Shown: positions 20,589 to 31,000 of the stretch, one piece after another
Numbering within the stretch: position 1 is the first letter of the stretch
Layout: every line of letters starts with the position of its first letter
Assembly (NCBI RefSeq): GCF_026913015.1
Contig: NZ_JAPTYD010000013.1
Location: 18,716 to 82,715 of the forward strand
Reading direction: 5' to 3'
DNA length: 64,000 nt
From: Paracoccus benzoatiresistens
GTDB taxonomy: Bacteria; Pseudomonadota; Alphaproteobacteria; Rhodobacterales; Rhodobacteraceae
Notes under the pieces: generated by a model
What the model saw: only the letters and a program-made list of their open reading frames with translations
Database searches by the model: none
What the model was told of the DNA's origin: nothing
Made by a program: the position numbers and the translations under genes

Positions 20589-21502
20589 GCTTGCGCGGCC
20601 TCGGTCGTCACGAACAGGTCGGCGCAGGCTTTCGCCAGGGCGCGAACCCGGCCGATATAGGCCTGCCGTTCGGTGACCGAGATCACGCCGCGTGCGTCCA
20701 GCAGGTTGAAGATGTGGCTGGCCTTGATCGCCTGGTCATAGGCCGGGTGCGCCATGGGGATCCGGCGGCCGGCCGCATCGGTTTCGGGGGCCGCGAGGAT
20801 GCGGGCGCATTCGGCCTCGGCATCCTTGAAGTGCTGGAACAGCATCTCGGTATCGGCCTGATCGAAATTCCAGCGCGAATATTCCTGTTCGGTCTGGCGG
20901 AAGACATCGCCATAGGTCAGCGGGATCGGCGCGTCGGGATCGTTGAAGGGCATGTCCATCACGTGCTCGACGCCCAGGACATACATCGCCAGGCGTTCCA
21001 GGCCATAGGTCAGCTCTCCGCTGACGGGGCGGCAATCGTGCCCGCCGACCTGCTGGAAATAGGTGAACTGGCTGACCTCCATGCCGTCGCACCAGACCTC
21101 CCAACCCAGGCCCCAGGCCCCGAGGGTCGGGGATTCCCAGTCGTCCTCGACAAAGCGGACATCGTGGACCAGCGGATCCAGGCCGATGGCGCGCAGGCTG
21201 CCCAGATACAGGTCCTGCAGGTTCGCGGGGCTCGGCTTGATGATCACCTGGTACTGGTAATAGTGTTGTAGACGGTTCGGGTTTTCGCCATAGCGTCCAT
21301 CCGTCGGGCGGCGCGAGGGCTGGACATAGGCCGCGGCCCAGGACCGCCCGCCAAGGGCGCGCAGCGTGGTCGCCGGATGGAAGGTGCCCGCGCCGACCTC
21401 AATGTCATAGGGCTGCAGGACCGCGCAGCCCTGGGTGGCCCAGTAATTTTGCAACCGCAGGATGATCTCCTGGAAGCTGCGGGGTCGGTTGGGGCTGGTC
21501 AT
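20585..21502 (-). CDS. glyQ: glycyl-tRNA synthetase alpha subunit
   Basis: Catalytic alpha subunit of the class II tetrameric glycyl-tRNA synthetase, 305 residues. Typical motifs are [18 protein letters not shown] at the N-terminus, [29 protein letters not shown] (class II motif 2 region) and [12 protein letters not shown] (motif 3). ATG 21502 was chosen because GGA lies 8 bases upstream; ATG 21520 would add six residues. It is the first gene of the glyQ-DUF6446-glyS operon. Confidence 0.97.
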   Translation of the reverse strand: MTSPNRPRSFQEIILRLQNYWATQGCAVLQPYDIEVGAGTFHPATTLRALGGRSWAAAYVQPSRRPTDGRYGENPNRLQHYYQYQVIIKPSPANLQDLYLGSLRAIGLDPLVHDVRFVEDDWESPTLGAWGLGWEVWCDGMEVSQFTYFQQVGGHDCRPVSGELTYGLERLAMYVLGVEHVMDMPFNDPDAPIPLTYGDVFRQTEQEYSRWNFDQADTEMLFQHFKDAEAECARILAAPETDAAGRRIPMAHPAYDQAIKASHIFNLLDARGVISVTERQAYIGRVRALAKACADLFVTTEAAQA

Positions 21503-21610
21503 CGGGGCCGTCCTTTGCATAGATCAGCACATGCTTGCGCGCCTTCTAGGCGGGGCAGGGAACAGGGTCAATAAAGGCCGCAAGAACGGCCGGGATCGAA
21601 GGGAACGGGG

Positions 21611-22921
21611 ATGCGGCGCTTGGCTTTGGTGGTGATGGCGGCAGGATTGCCGCTTACGGGCTTTGCGCAAGAGGCGGTCATCCGCATCGAGTCCAAGCGC
21701 GATGCCGAAGTCGCCGCCGCCGCCGCCCGCTGGGCCGGCCAGTTCGACGACCTGGTGACCTTTCCGCTGCCGCGCGGCTGGACGGCCATCGCCATCGGCC
21801 CGCTGTCCCCGGAAGAGGCGGAGGAACGGATAAGCGCGCTGAAGGAAGCGGGGCAGATCCCCCAGGACAGCTTTGTCACCGTGCCCGAGGAGGGGGTGGT
21901 GCTGACCCGGGTTGGCGACACCGTGGCGCCCGCCAAAGCGGTCGAGGCGCCCGCCGCCCCTCGGCCCGACCTGCCCGCGCCGGGCGCCTATATCCGCCTG
22001 CAGTCTGTCCAGGCGCGCAGCGAAGCCGATGCGGCGCTGTCCGAATGGCGCAAGACCTTCCCCGAGGCCGGGCTGGCGGAACTGCCCGACGGCTGGTTCG
22101 GGGTGGTGCTGGGGCCAGTGGACCGGGCCGCCGCCGAGGCCTGGCTGGAGGTCTTCAAGGAAGGCGACGTGGTGCCGGACGACGCCTTCCTGTCAGACGC
22201 CGCCGAACTGGGCGCGGTGGTCGAGGCCGGTCGCGCGCCCGACCTGCCCGCGCCGCCCGCAGCGGCAGCCGAGATGCCGCCCCTGGACCAGGTGCAGCGC
22301 GCCCTGCGATGGGCCGGGGTTTACGACGGAGAGATCGACGGCAAGACCGGTCCCCGCACCCGCGACGCCATCAAGGCCGAGATCCTGGCCGAGCGCCTGT
22401 CCACCGATCCCGGCACCGCCATGCGGGAACTGATCGCCCGCCGCGACGCCTGGAGAACCGAGGTCGGGCTGACGATGCTGGACGACCAGGCCACGGGGTT
22501 GTCGGTGATGGCGCCGATGGACCGGCTGGTCTTCGACCGGACGGAACGGGCGCTGTCGATCTATGGCCCGAAGGACGGGTCGGGGGCGGCGCTGATTCTG
22601 TTCAGCCAGCCCGGCGGGCAGCAGGAACTGCTGGATCTCTCGGGCCTTGTGACCGCGCTTGGCTGGGTGCCGCAGCCCACCCGCAGCATCAAGCCCGGCC
22701 ATGTGCTGCTGGAGGGCGGGAACGAGGCCCATATCGGCCGCGCGGAAGGCTGGGTGCGCGAGGGGCGGGCCGAGGGTTTCGTGCTGATCTGGCCCGCCGC
22801 GGACGCGCAGGGGCAGGCGCGCATCGCGGCGGAAATGTCGGACAGCTTCGGGCGCAAGGCTCCGGCTGCGAACGATGCGGCCACCGCGCAGCCGGCGCTG
22901 CCCGGCGGGGGTGCTCCGTAA
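21611..22921 (+). CDS. periplasmic SPOR-repeat and peptidoglycan-binding protein
   Basis: 436 residues with a signal peptide (MRRLALVVMAAGLPLTGFAQ, cleavage after FAQ). Two SPOR-like repeats follow (AVIRIESKRDAEVAAAAARW...AIAIGPLSPEEAE and YIRLQSVQARSEADAALSEW...VVLGPVDRAAAE). Next is a PG_binding_1-type helix bundle (LDQVQRALRWAGVYDGEIDGKTGPRTRDAIK, about residues 225-270) and a C-terminal domain of about 150 residues I do not recognise. It should act at the cell wall. It is divergent from glyQ. Some related proteins carry a trypsin-like protease; no Ser-protease triad is visible here. Confidence 0.75.
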   Translation: MRRLALVVMAAGLPLTGFAQEAVIRIESKRDAEVAAAAARWAGQFDDLVTFPLPRGWTAIAIGPLSPEEAEERISALKEAGQIPQDSFVTVPEEGVVLTRVGDTVAPAKAVEAPAAPRPDLPAPGAYIRLQSVQARSEADAALSEWRKTFPEAGLAELPDGWFGVVLGPVDRAAAEAWLEVFKEGDVVPDDAFLSDAAELGAVVEAGRAPDLPAPPAAAAEMPPLDQVQRALRWAGVYDGEIDGKTGPRTRDAIKAEILAERLSTDPGTAMRELIARRDAWRTEVGLTMLDDQATGLSVMAPMDRLVFDRTERALSIYGPKDGSGAALILFSQPGGQQELLDLSGLVTALGWVPQPTRSIKPGHVLLEGGNEAHIGRAEGWVREGRAEGFVLIWPAADAQGQARIAAEMSDSFGRKAPAANDAATAQPALPGGGAP

Positions 22922-22940
22922 GGGGGCGGAAGGGCGGCGT

Positions 22941-24392
22941 CTAGAACCGCCAGAACCGGGGCAGCAGCAAAACCAGGACCGACACGAGTTCCAGCCGTCC
23001 CAGATACATGCCCAGGATCATCAGCCATTTCGCGGTCTCGGAAAAGCGGGCCACCGATCCGTTCGAGGTGATCTCGGGTCCCCAGACGGGGCCGATATTG
23101 GCGATGGCGGTCCAAGCGGCGGTCAGGGCCGTGCGGGGATGCAGGCCCGCCAGCGACAGGCCCACGATCAGAAGCCCGAAGGTCAGCATGAACAGCGTGA
23201 AGAAGGCCATCACGGAGTCGATCACGTCCTGGTCCAGCGGCCGCCCCTCATGGCGCAGGGCATAGACCCTGTGGGGCGAATGCATCCGGCGCACCTGCGC
23301 CCGGACCGCCTGGAACAGCACCAGATAGCGGAACACCTTGACCGAGCAGGCGGTCGATCCGGTGCATCCCCCGATCAGCCCGCAGATGATCAGGACGGCC
23401 AGCGGCAGGTGGCCCCATTGCATCACGTCGGTTGAAAAGAACCCCGTGCCCGAAAAGGTCGAGACGGTGTTGAACACCGTTTCGCGCGTGATGTCGAAGA
23501 TGTTGCCCTGGTGATCCAGGAAGATGACGCGATAGGCGATGATGATCGCGCAGGCATAGAAGATCCAGCGCAGATAGGCGCGGATCTGCGTGTCTTGCCA
23601 GATCGGCGTGAACTGCCCCCGCATTCCCTGGACCAGCCGGATGAAGGGCAATGAGGCCAGCACCATGAAGAAGGACGCCGCCCATTCCGGCGGCCCCAGG
23701 AAGGCGCCGAAGCTGGCGTCATAATTCGAGAAGCCCCCCGTGGACACGGTGCCGAAGGCCTGCACGATGGCGTCGAAGCCGTTCATGCCCAGCAGCAGAT
23801 AGGTCATCGTGCAGAAGCCGGTCAGCATGACATAGATGCGCGTCATCTCGGCCGCGATCTCGCCCGCGCGGGGCATGATCTTGCCAAGCGTGTCAAAACC
23901 CTCGGAGCGGAAGAACTGCATCCCGCCGACCTTCATGATCGGCAGGAACACCATCGCCACGACGACGATGCCGAGGCCACCGACCCAGTGCAGGATCGCG
24001 CGCCACAGATGCGTGCCCCGGGGCAGGCTGTCCAGTTCGGGAAAAGCCGTGGTGCCGGTGGTGGTTACGCCCGACATGGCCTCGAAATAGGCGTCCGTGA
24101 AGCTGGCATCGGGTTGGCCCAGCATGAAGGGCAGGGCGCCGAAGACGGGCAGCACCGCCCACAGCCCCGAGGTCAGCAGAAAGGCCTGCTGGATCGACAG
24201 GCTTCGGTAATCGCCCCAGGTCGCGACCGACAGCAGCGTGCCTGCCACGATGGTCAGCACCGCCGACTGAAGAAAGACCGCCCAGTGCTCTTCGCCATGC
24301 CACCAATCCACCAGCATGGGAAACAGCATCGAAACCCCCAGGGTCACGATGATCTTGCCGATCGGATGGGCCACGGGGCGAAGGTCGATCAT
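22941..24392 (-). CDS. trkH: TrkH-family potassium uptake protein
   Basis: 483 residues, with about ten to twelve membrane segments. The four selectivity-filter-type loops of Trk/Ktr transporters are visible (for example AMSGVTTTGTTAF, AFGTVSTGGFSN, TVSTFSGTGFF, GGCTGSTACS). It imports K+ together with the cytoplasmic regulator TrkA, which is not in this window. ATG 24392 (MIDLRPVAHPIG) was chosen because the longer frame has a non-conserved, Pro/Arg-rich leader. It converges with the SPOR protein gene at its 3' end. Confidence 0.92.
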   Translation of the reverse strand: MIDLRPVAHPIGKIIVTLGVSMLFPMLVDWWHGEEHWAVFLQSAVLTIVAGTLLSVATWGDYRSLSIQQAFLLTSGLWAVLPVFGALPFMLGQPDASFTDAYFEAMSGVTTTGTTAFPELDSLPRGTHLWRAILHWVGGLGIVVVAMVFLPIMKVGGMQFFRSEGFDTLGKIMPRAGEIAAEMTRIYVMLTGFCTMTYLLLGMNGFDAIVQAFGTVSTGGFSNYDASFGAFLGPPEWAASFFMVLASLPFIRLVQGMRGQFTPIWQDTQIRAYLRWIFYACAIIIAYRVIFLDHQGNIFDITRETVFNTVSTFSGTGFFSTDVMQWGHLPLAVLIICGLIGGCTGSTACSVKVFRYLVLFQAVRAQVRRMHSPHRVYALRHEGRPLDQDVIDSVMAFFTLFMLTFGLLIVGLSLAGLHPRTALTAAWTAIANIGPVWGPEITSNGSVARFSETAKWLMILGMYLGRLELVSVLVLLLPRFWRF

Positions 24393-24423
24393 CCCGTCTG
24401 CTTGCCCCGCGCCCCTGCGGGCG

Positions 24424-25914
24424 TCAAGCGGGCTGCTGTCGCGCCTTGGCCGCGCGGTCGATCCGGCCGATCCAGAAGGCTGCCGCCAGCAGCACCAATC
24501 CCGCCGCCAGCGCCACTGCCCCCGTGGCGCGATCAAAGGCGCCGTTGGCAAGGGACAGCAACCGCTCGGCCTGGGGGCCGGGCAGGGTCGCGGCCAGGGC
24601 AAGGGCGCCGTCCAGCGAATCCGCGGCGTCAGAGCCGAAGTCGCGGGCGGCCGACGCGGTGGTCGCGCTGTAGATCCCGGCCATCAGACTTCCCAGGATC
24701 GCGATGCCAAGCGCGCCGCCCAATTCATAGGACACTTCCTCGACCGAGGCCGCCATGCCTGCCCGGTCGGCCGGCGCATTCAGCATGATGGCCGATGATG
24801 CGGCGGTCATCGCCGCCCCGATGCCCGCGCCGGTGACGGCAAAGCTGGCAAGTTCGACAGCGGGCTGGCCGAAGCCCGCCGCATAGGCCAGGATGCCCGC
24901 CCCGCTGATCGCAAGGCTTGCCACCAGCAGGCGTCCCGCCCCCATGCGGCCCAGCGTCATGCCCGCGATCGGCCCGGCCACGAAGGCGGCCAGCGAAATC
25001 GGCAGAACGAACAGCCCCGCCTCAAGCGGCGACATCCCCTGAACCAGTTGCAGGCGTTGGGTGATCACAAGCTGCACCCCAAGCAGCGCGGCGGCCGAAA
25101 CCACGGCGCCGATCACGCCGCCCGCAAAGCGCGGATCGCGGAACAGCGTCAGGTCGATCATCGGGCTGGCGCTGCGGCGCAGGCGGCGGATGAACAGCGC
25201 CAGGGCGGCCAGGCCTGCCAGGCCCGACAGGATCAGAACGCCCATCGACGGGTCGGGCTTTGCAAACTCCTTGATGGCCAGGGTGACGCCGACAAGCCCG
25301 ACCAGGGCCTGCAGCGATCCGACCGGGTCAAAGGGATGGTGGCCGTGTCGCTGGCCCCGGGGGACAACGGCAAGGGTCAGGGCCAGGGCCACCGCCACCA
25401 CCGGCAGGTTGACCAGGAACACCGCGCCCCAGTGGAAATGCTGCAACAGCGCCCCGCCGATCACCGGCCCAAGCGCCGCCCCGCCCGAGGCGACGGCCGC
25501 CCAGATGCCGATGGCCAGCGCGCGCTGGTCCGGGTCCTCGAAGGTCTGACGGATGATCGACAGGGTCGCGGGCATCATCGCCGCCGCTCCGACGGCGAGC
25601 AAAGCGCGCGAGGCGATCAGCGCGGCCGACGAGGGCGCAAAGCCCGCCACCAGCGAGGCCGCACCAAAGATCACCAGCCCGACCACGAACATCCGCCGGT
25701 GCCCATAACGGTCGCCAAGCGCGCCCGCGCCGGGCAGCAGCCCCGCCACGACCAGCGAATAGGCGTTGACGATCCACAGCTTTTCCGTGGCCGAGGCCTG
25801 CAGATCCCGGGTCAGCGTCGGCAGTGCGGTGTAAAGCACCGTCATGTCGATGACGATCAGGAACAGCGCGCTGGACACGACGGCGAGGACAAGCCAAGGC
25901 GAACGGGCGGGCAT
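24424..25914 (-). CDS. MFS multidrug efflux transporter (DHA2, 14-TMS, SmvA/QacA-like)
   Basis: 496 residues with 14 predicted membrane segments. The DHA2 pattern is clear: ALFLIVIDMTVLYTALPTL in helix 1, WIVNAYSLVVAGLLPGAGALGDRYGHRRMF (motif A) and GPVIGGALLQHFHWGAVFLVNLP (motif C/D region). Such pumps export quaternary ammonium compounds, dyes or antibiotics using the proton gradient; the actual substrate is unknown. A TetR regulator is transcribed divergently and a palindromic operator lies between them, which makes substrate-induced expression likely. Confidence 0.88.
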   Translation of the reverse strand: MPARSPWLVLAVVSSALFLIVIDMTVLYTALPTLTRDLQASATEKLWIVNAYSLVVAGLLPGAGALGDRYGHRRMFVVGLVIFGAASLVAGFAPSSAALIASRALLAVGAAAMMPATLSIIRQTFEDPDQRALAIGIWAAVASGGAALGPVIGGALLQHFHWGAVFLVNLPVVAVALALTLAVVPRGQRHGHHPFDPVGSLQALVGLVGVTLAIKEFAKPDPSMGVLILSGLAGLAALALFIRRLRRSASPMIDLTLFRDPRFAGGVIGAVVSAAALLGVQLVITQRLQLVQGMSPLEAGLFVLPISLAAFVAGPIAGMTLGRMGAGRLLVASLAISGAGILAYAAGFGQPAVELASFAVTGAGIGAAMTAASSAIMLNAPADRAGMAASVEEVSYELGGALGIAILGSLMAGIYSATTASAARDFGSDAADSLDGALALAATLPGPQAERLLSLANGAFDRATGAVALAAGLVLLAAAFWIGRIDRAAKARQQPA

Positions 25915-25968
25915 CTTTCACCTGAAAAATGAAGCGACCCGGTGGCGAGTCGCCGTAGGTTGGTTTAA

Positions 25969-25980
25969 ATACGATCGTAT
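25969..25980. promoter_or_regulatory. 12-bp perfect palindrome, likely TetR operator
   Basis: ATACGATCGTAT is a perfect palindrome located 15 bases upstream of the TetR start and 54 bases upstream of the MFS start. The AT-rich stretch TTTAAAT adjoins it. Position between a divergent TetR gene and an efflux gene is typical for a site where the regulator represses both. Confidence 0.65.
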
Positions 25981-25995
25981 GGAAACGGAGGCCCC

Positions 25996-26544
25996 ATGGC
26001 AAGACCGCGCAGCATCGACCGCGAAAGGCTGCTGGACGCAGCCGAGGATATCGTTCGCAGCCAGGGCGCGGCGGCGCTGACCATCGACGCGCTGGCGCGC
26101 GCCTGCGGGATAACCAAGGGCGGGGTGCAGTATGCCTTCGGGACCAAGGACGACATCATCGACGCGATGTTCGCGCGGTGGAATCGCCACTATGACCTGC
26201 GTTTTTCCGCCATGGCGGGCGACGGGACTGATCCGCTGCAGCGTGTCCGTGCCCATGTCGCGGCAACGCGCGAGCCGGACGAGGTGGCGATGGCCAAGGC
26301 CGCAAGCCTGATGGCGGGGCTGATGCAGACGCCGGAGCACCTGGCCTCGACCCAGGACTGGTATCGCGGAAGGCTGGCGGGGCTGGACACCGATAGCCCC
26401 GAGGGGCGCCGGGCGCGGCTGGCGTTTCTTGCCTGCGAGGGGGCGTTCCTGCTGCACTTCCTGCGCTTCATGCCGCTGGAGGATGCGGAGTGGCAGGCGG
26501 CGTTTGACGACATTGCCAGGCTGCTCGGGGAAGGGGCGGCCTAG
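25996..26544 (+). CDS. TetR-family transcriptional regulator
   Basis: 182 residues. The N-terminal helix-turn-helix domain is clear (RERLLDAAEDIVRSQGAAALTIDALARACGITKGGVQYAFGTKDDII, residues about 8-55). The C-terminal ligand-binding domain matches the TetR_C pattern found in SmvR/YcfQ-like regulators. It most likely represses the divergent MFS pump through the palindrome at 25969-25980. ATG 25996 has GGAGG upstream. Confidence 0.88.
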   Translation: MARPRSIDRERLLDAAEDIVRSQGAAALTIDALARACGITKGGVQYAFGTKDDIIDAMFARWNRHYDLRFSAMAGDGTDPLQRVRAHVAATREPDEVAMAKAASLMAGLMQTPEHLASTQDWYRGRLAGLDTDSPEGRRARLAFLACEGAFLLHFLRFMPLEDAEWQAAFDDIARLLGEGAA

Positions 26545-26636
26545 CGCTGCGCGGTTTCGGTGTTCGACCCGCAAAGGTCGCGGCCTTTGCCATGCGGTGC
26601 CCTTGCCAGTGGCACCGCTGGTCGCAAGGACCCTGC

Positions 26637-27095
26637 CTAGCTGCTCGGATCCTGATACACGCCGGCTTCCTTCAGGGTGTCGACAACCTCTTTCGGCATG
26701 TAGGTCTCGTCATGCTTCGCCAGCAGGTCGCGGGCCTCGAAGCGGCCGTTGCGGTAATATCCCTTGGCGATGGTGCCCTGGCCCTCGGTGAACAGGTCCG
26801 GGCGCGGGTCGCGGCCGACATAGCTGACGGGGATTTCCGCCGCGCCGTCGGTGATGACGAAGTCGAAGGCCACGCCGTCGCGGTTGACGATGGAGCCTTC
26901 CTTCACCAGCCCGCCCAGCTGGAAATACTCGTCGGGTTCAGGCGCCGTCGCGGCCACTTGCGCGGGCGAGCGATACAGGTTGATGCCGTCCCGGAAGCCA
27001 TAGCCGATCAGCGCGGCCGCGATGACCAGCGCGACGGCGGCCGCGACGATCACTTGGATGCGGCGGCGTTTCTTCAGCGATTTCATGCCAGCCAT
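26637..27095 (-). CDS. ccmE: cytochrome c maturation heme chaperone CcmE
   Basis: 152 residues. An N-terminal cytoplasmic basic patch and one membrane anchor (VIVAAAVALVIAAALIGYG) are followed by the OB-fold periplasmic domain. The heme-attachment motif HxxxY is intact: His128 and Tyr132 in KHDETYMP. It carries heme from CcmC/D to the CcmF/H ligation complex; ccmF and ccmH are about 11 kb away in this window. It starts 11 bases after murI on the same strand. Confidence 0.95.
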   Translation of the reverse strand: MAGMKSLKKRRRIQVIVAAAVALVIAAALIGYGFRDGINLYRSPAQVAATAPEPDEYFQLGGLVKEGSIVNRDGVAFDFVITDGAAEIPVSYVGRDPRPDLFTEGQGTIAKGYYRNGRFEARDLLAKHDETYMPKEVVDTLKEAGVYQDPSS

Positions 27096-27105
27096 GGCGT
27101 CAACC

Positions 27106-27918
27106 TCATGCGGCCTCGAAGTGGATCGGGCGGCGCAGGAATTGCGTGGCCTTGCCGGAGACCCGCACCGGATCGCCGGTCGTCAGGTTCTTCGATTCCG
27201 TGCCCGGCCCCAGGAATTCCGGCCTGCGCTGCAGGTAGTCAGCAAGGCTTTCCGCGACCAGCCCCGCTTGGCTGAAAACCTTGACGTTCGGGCCAAGCGC
27301 CTTCTGGAACGCGGCCTCCACCAGCGGATAATGGGTGCAGCCCAGCACCGCGGCCTCGGGGTGGGGCATCCGGCGCAGCAGGGCTTCGACATGTGATGTC
27401 ACAAGCGCCTCGGCCAGGATTTCGTCGCCCATTTCGATCGCATCGACCACGCCGCCGCAGGGCTGCGCCTCGACATCGACGCCCACGGCGCGAAAGGCCA
27501 GTTCGCGCTGGAAGGCGCGGCTGGCGACGGTTGCGGGGGTCGCGAACAGGGCGACATGCTTGACCGCGACCTCGCGAGGCGGCGAATTGTCGCCCCAGCG
27601 GCGTTCGGTCAGCGCCTCGATCATGGGAACGAAGACGCCCAGGACGCGCTTGTCCCCGGGCAGCCAGGTTTCCTGCATCCGCTTCAGGGCGGCGGCCGAG
27701 GCCGTGTTGCAGGCCAGGATCACCAGGTCGCAGCCTTCCTGCCACAGCCGTTCCACGCCCGCGCAGGTCAGGTTGAAGATATCCTCGGCGGTGCGGGTCC
27801 CGTAGGGGGTGTGGGCATTGTCGCCCAGATAGACCAGCGGCAGGTCGGGCAGGCGCGCGGCAATGGCCTGATGGACCGTCAGCCCGCCAAGACCCGAATC
27901 GAAGACGCCTACTGCCAT
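27106..27918 (-). CDS. murI: glutamate racemase
   Basis: Makes D-glutamate for peptidoglycan. It has 270 residues. The two catalytic Cys motifs are seen: [12 protein letters not shown] (Cys70) and [13 protein letters not shown] (Cys near residue 193). The N-terminal [13 protein letters not shown] and DNAHTPYG are family signatures. The start at 27918 follows the GGC-rich region upstream with no strong ribosome site. It is followed closely by ccmE. Confidence 0.96.
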   Translation of the reverse strand: MAVGVFDSGLGGLTVHQAIAARLPDLPLVYLGDNAHTPYGTRTAEDIFNLTCAGVERLWQEGCDLVILACNTASAAALKRMQETWLPGDKRVLGVFVPMIEALTERRWGDNSPPREVAVKHVALFATPATVASRAFQRELAFRAVGVDVEAQPCGGVVDAIEMGDEILAEALVTSHVEALLRRMPHPEAAVLGCTHYPLVEAAFQKALGPNVKVFSQAGLVAESLADYLQRRPEFLGPGTESKNLTTGDPVRVSGKATQFLRRPIHFEAA

Positions 27919-28007
27919 GATGCCATCCTTGCCTGTCGCGAGGCGCCTTTCTAGGGCGCATCGCGGGTCTTGGGAATGACCTAGATCAGGTTGTCACCGA
28001 AAGGTGG

Positions 28008-31000
28008 TCATTCCGCGGCCTGTTGCACTGGCGCCTCGCCGCTGCGGAACTGGACCAGCAGTTCCGCGCGCCGCGCCGCCGCCGCTGCTTCCGCCGTGGC
28101 CTTGACGGGGCCATAGCCGCGCACGGTCAGGGGCAGTTCCGCAAGCTCGATCGCGACGGGCATGGTGGCGTCCGTGACATGGGCCAGGATTTCGCGCATG
28201 TCCGCTTCATATTCGCGGATCGCGGCGCGTTCGTGGCGGCGTTCGGCGGCATAGCCGAAGGGATCGAAGGGCGTGCCGCGCAGGAACTTCATCCGCGCCA
28301 GAACCTTGAAGGCCCCCAGCATCCATTCGCCGTATTCGCGTTTCTTCGGGCGGCCGTCGGCACCCTTGCCCCCCAGGATCGGCGGGGCAAGGTTCAGGGT
28401 CAGCTTCAGGTCGCCCTCCCATTGCCGCGCGATCTGTTCGGCCGTGGTCAGGTGCAGCCGCGCGACCTCGTATTCATCCTTGTAGGCCAGCAGCTTGTAG
28501 TATCCGCGCGCGACGCTTTCGCGCAGCGGTTTCGGGGCTGCATCCACCAGCTTGCGGAACCGCCGGGCCAGCCGCTTGCCCTGGTATCCGACCAGACGCG
28601 CCTCGCGATAGGCGACGGGGTCGGGGGGAAGCTGCGCGACTTCGGCAGGCTTGCGCGTCTGGTCGGGGAAGGCCATGGCCCAGCGGCCGATCTGAAAGGC
28701 GCGCTGGTTCTCCGCGACCTTGGCGCCGTTCAGTTCAATCGCCTGCATGATCGCCTCCAGCGAAAGCGGGATCAGCCCCTGCTGCCAAGCCGCGCCCAGC
28801 ACCAGCATGTTCGAATAGATCGAATCGCCCAGCATTCGCAGCGCCAGGTCATTGGCGTCGAAGAAGGCCACGCGGTCGCGCAGCCGCGCTTCCAGCGACA
28901 GCTTCAACTGGTCCGAGGGCACGCGGAAATCGCGCTGCCGGGTGAAATCGCCGGTGATGATCTCGTGATCGTTGACCACCGCGCCGGTGCGGCCCGTGGT
29001 CATCAGCCCGACGGTCTTGGCCCCTGCGGTGACGACCAGGTCGCCGCCGATGATGCAATCGGCCTCGCCCACGGCGACGCGGATGGCGCTGATGTCTTCG
29101 GGCCTGTTCGCCAGCCGCAGGTGGATGTGGACCGCGCCGCCCTTCTGGGCGAGGCCCGCCATCTCCATCATGCCGGCGCCCTTGCCGTCGATATGGGCGG
29201 CCTGGGCCAGCACCGCCCCAAGGGTCACGACGCCGGTGCCGCCGACGCCGGTGATGACGACGTTATGGGTGCCGCTGATCGGGGGCAGGGCGGGCAGGGG
29301 CAGGGCGGGGATGTCGAAAGCCTCGGCCTGCGGCTTTCTCAGCTTGCCGCCCTGGACGGTGACGAAGCTGGGGCAGAAGCCCTTGAGGCAGCTGTAGTCC
29401 TTGTTGCAGCTGGACTGGTCGATCTGGCGCTTGCGGCCCAGTTCGGTGTCCAGCGGCACGATGGACACGCAGTTCGACTGGACGCCGCAATCGCCGCAGC
29501 CCTCGCAGACATCGGGGTTGATCCAGACGCGGCGGTCGGGGTCGGGGAACTGGCCCTTCTTGCGGCGGCGGCGCTTTTCGGCCGCGCAGGTCTGGATATA
29601 GAGGATCGCACTGACGCCCGGCGCATGCTCCAGTTCCCGCTGCACATTCATCAGTTCGGACCGTTCCTCGAAACGCAGGCCCGCGGGGAACAGCTTGGGG
29701 TCGATCTCCTCTTTCTCGTCATGGACGACGACCAGGGGCTTCACGCCCATGGCCACCAGTTCGGCGGCGATCTGCTGGGCGGTCAGCCCGCCCTCGTTCG
29801 GCTGGCCGCCGGTCATGGCGACGGCATCGTTGAACAGGATCTTGTAGGTGATGTTGGTGCCCGCCGCGATGGCCGCGCGGATCGCCAGCGAACCGGAATG
29901 GTTATAGGTGCCATCGCCCAGGTTCTGGAACACATGGGCGCGCTTGCTGAAGGGCGCCTCGCCCACCCAGTTCACGCCCTCGCCGCCCATATGGGTGAAG
30001 CCGGTGGTTTCCCGGCCCATCCATTGCACCATGTAGTGGCAGCCGATGCCCGCATAGGCGCGGCTGCCCTCGGGCAGGCGGGTCGAGGTGTTGTGCGGGC
30101 AGCCCGAACAGAACCACGGCGTGCGGGTGGCGATTTCCGGCGCGTTTTCGGCGCGGCGGACCTCGGACAGCTTCGACAGCGCGGCTTCCAGGCGGTCGGT
30201 GCGGCGGCCTTCCTCGACCAGGATGTCGCCCAGACGCTGCGCGATCAGCACCGGATCAAGGGCATAGCGGGTCGGGAACAGCTCGACCTGGCGGCCATGT
30301 TCCCAGGTGTCGCCCTTGTGCCAGCCATAGACGCGGCGGCCGCGGCGGTCGTCGAAGATCGCCTCCTTGACCTGCACCTCGATCAGCTTGCGCTTTTCCT
30401 CGACCACGATGATGAGATCCAGGCCCTCGGCCCATTCGTGGAAGCTGGTCATGTCCAGCGGCCAGGTCTGGCCGATCTTGTAGGTGGTGATGCCCAGCCG
30501 TTCGGCCTCGGCCTGGTCCAGCCCCAGCAGCGACAGGGCATGGACCACATCCAGCCAGTTCTTGCCGGCGGCGCAGATGCCGATCTTTGCCCCCGCCTCG
30601 CCCCAGACGCGGCGGTCGATGCGGTTCGCGCGGGCGAAGGCCTCGGCGGCGAAACGCTTGAAGTCGATCATCCGCGCTTCCTGCGCGACCGGCGTATCGC
30701 CCAGGCGGATGTTCAGCCCGCCCTGCGGCATCACGAAATCGTCGGGGGTCACGAAGCTCATGCGGAAGGGGTTGCCGTCCACGACGCTGGTCGCCTCGAC
30801 GGTGTCCTTCATCGTCTTGAGGCCGGTCCAGACGCCCGCAAAGCGGCTGAGCGCCCATCCGTAAAGGCCGAAATCCAGGATCTCCTGCACGCCCGCGGGG
30901 GACAGGACGGGGATATAGGCGTCCACCATCGCCCAGTCGGACTGGTGCAGCACGGTCGAGGATTCGCCCGTGTGGTCGTCGCCCATGGCCATGACCACGC

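Noticed and set aside
25061..25068. Single GTGATCAC copies at 25061, 36117, 60598 and 62853
   Set aside because: They are unpaired, lie inside coding regions, and encode common Val-Ile-Thr-type codons. Only the pairs near sucC and sdhC were kept.
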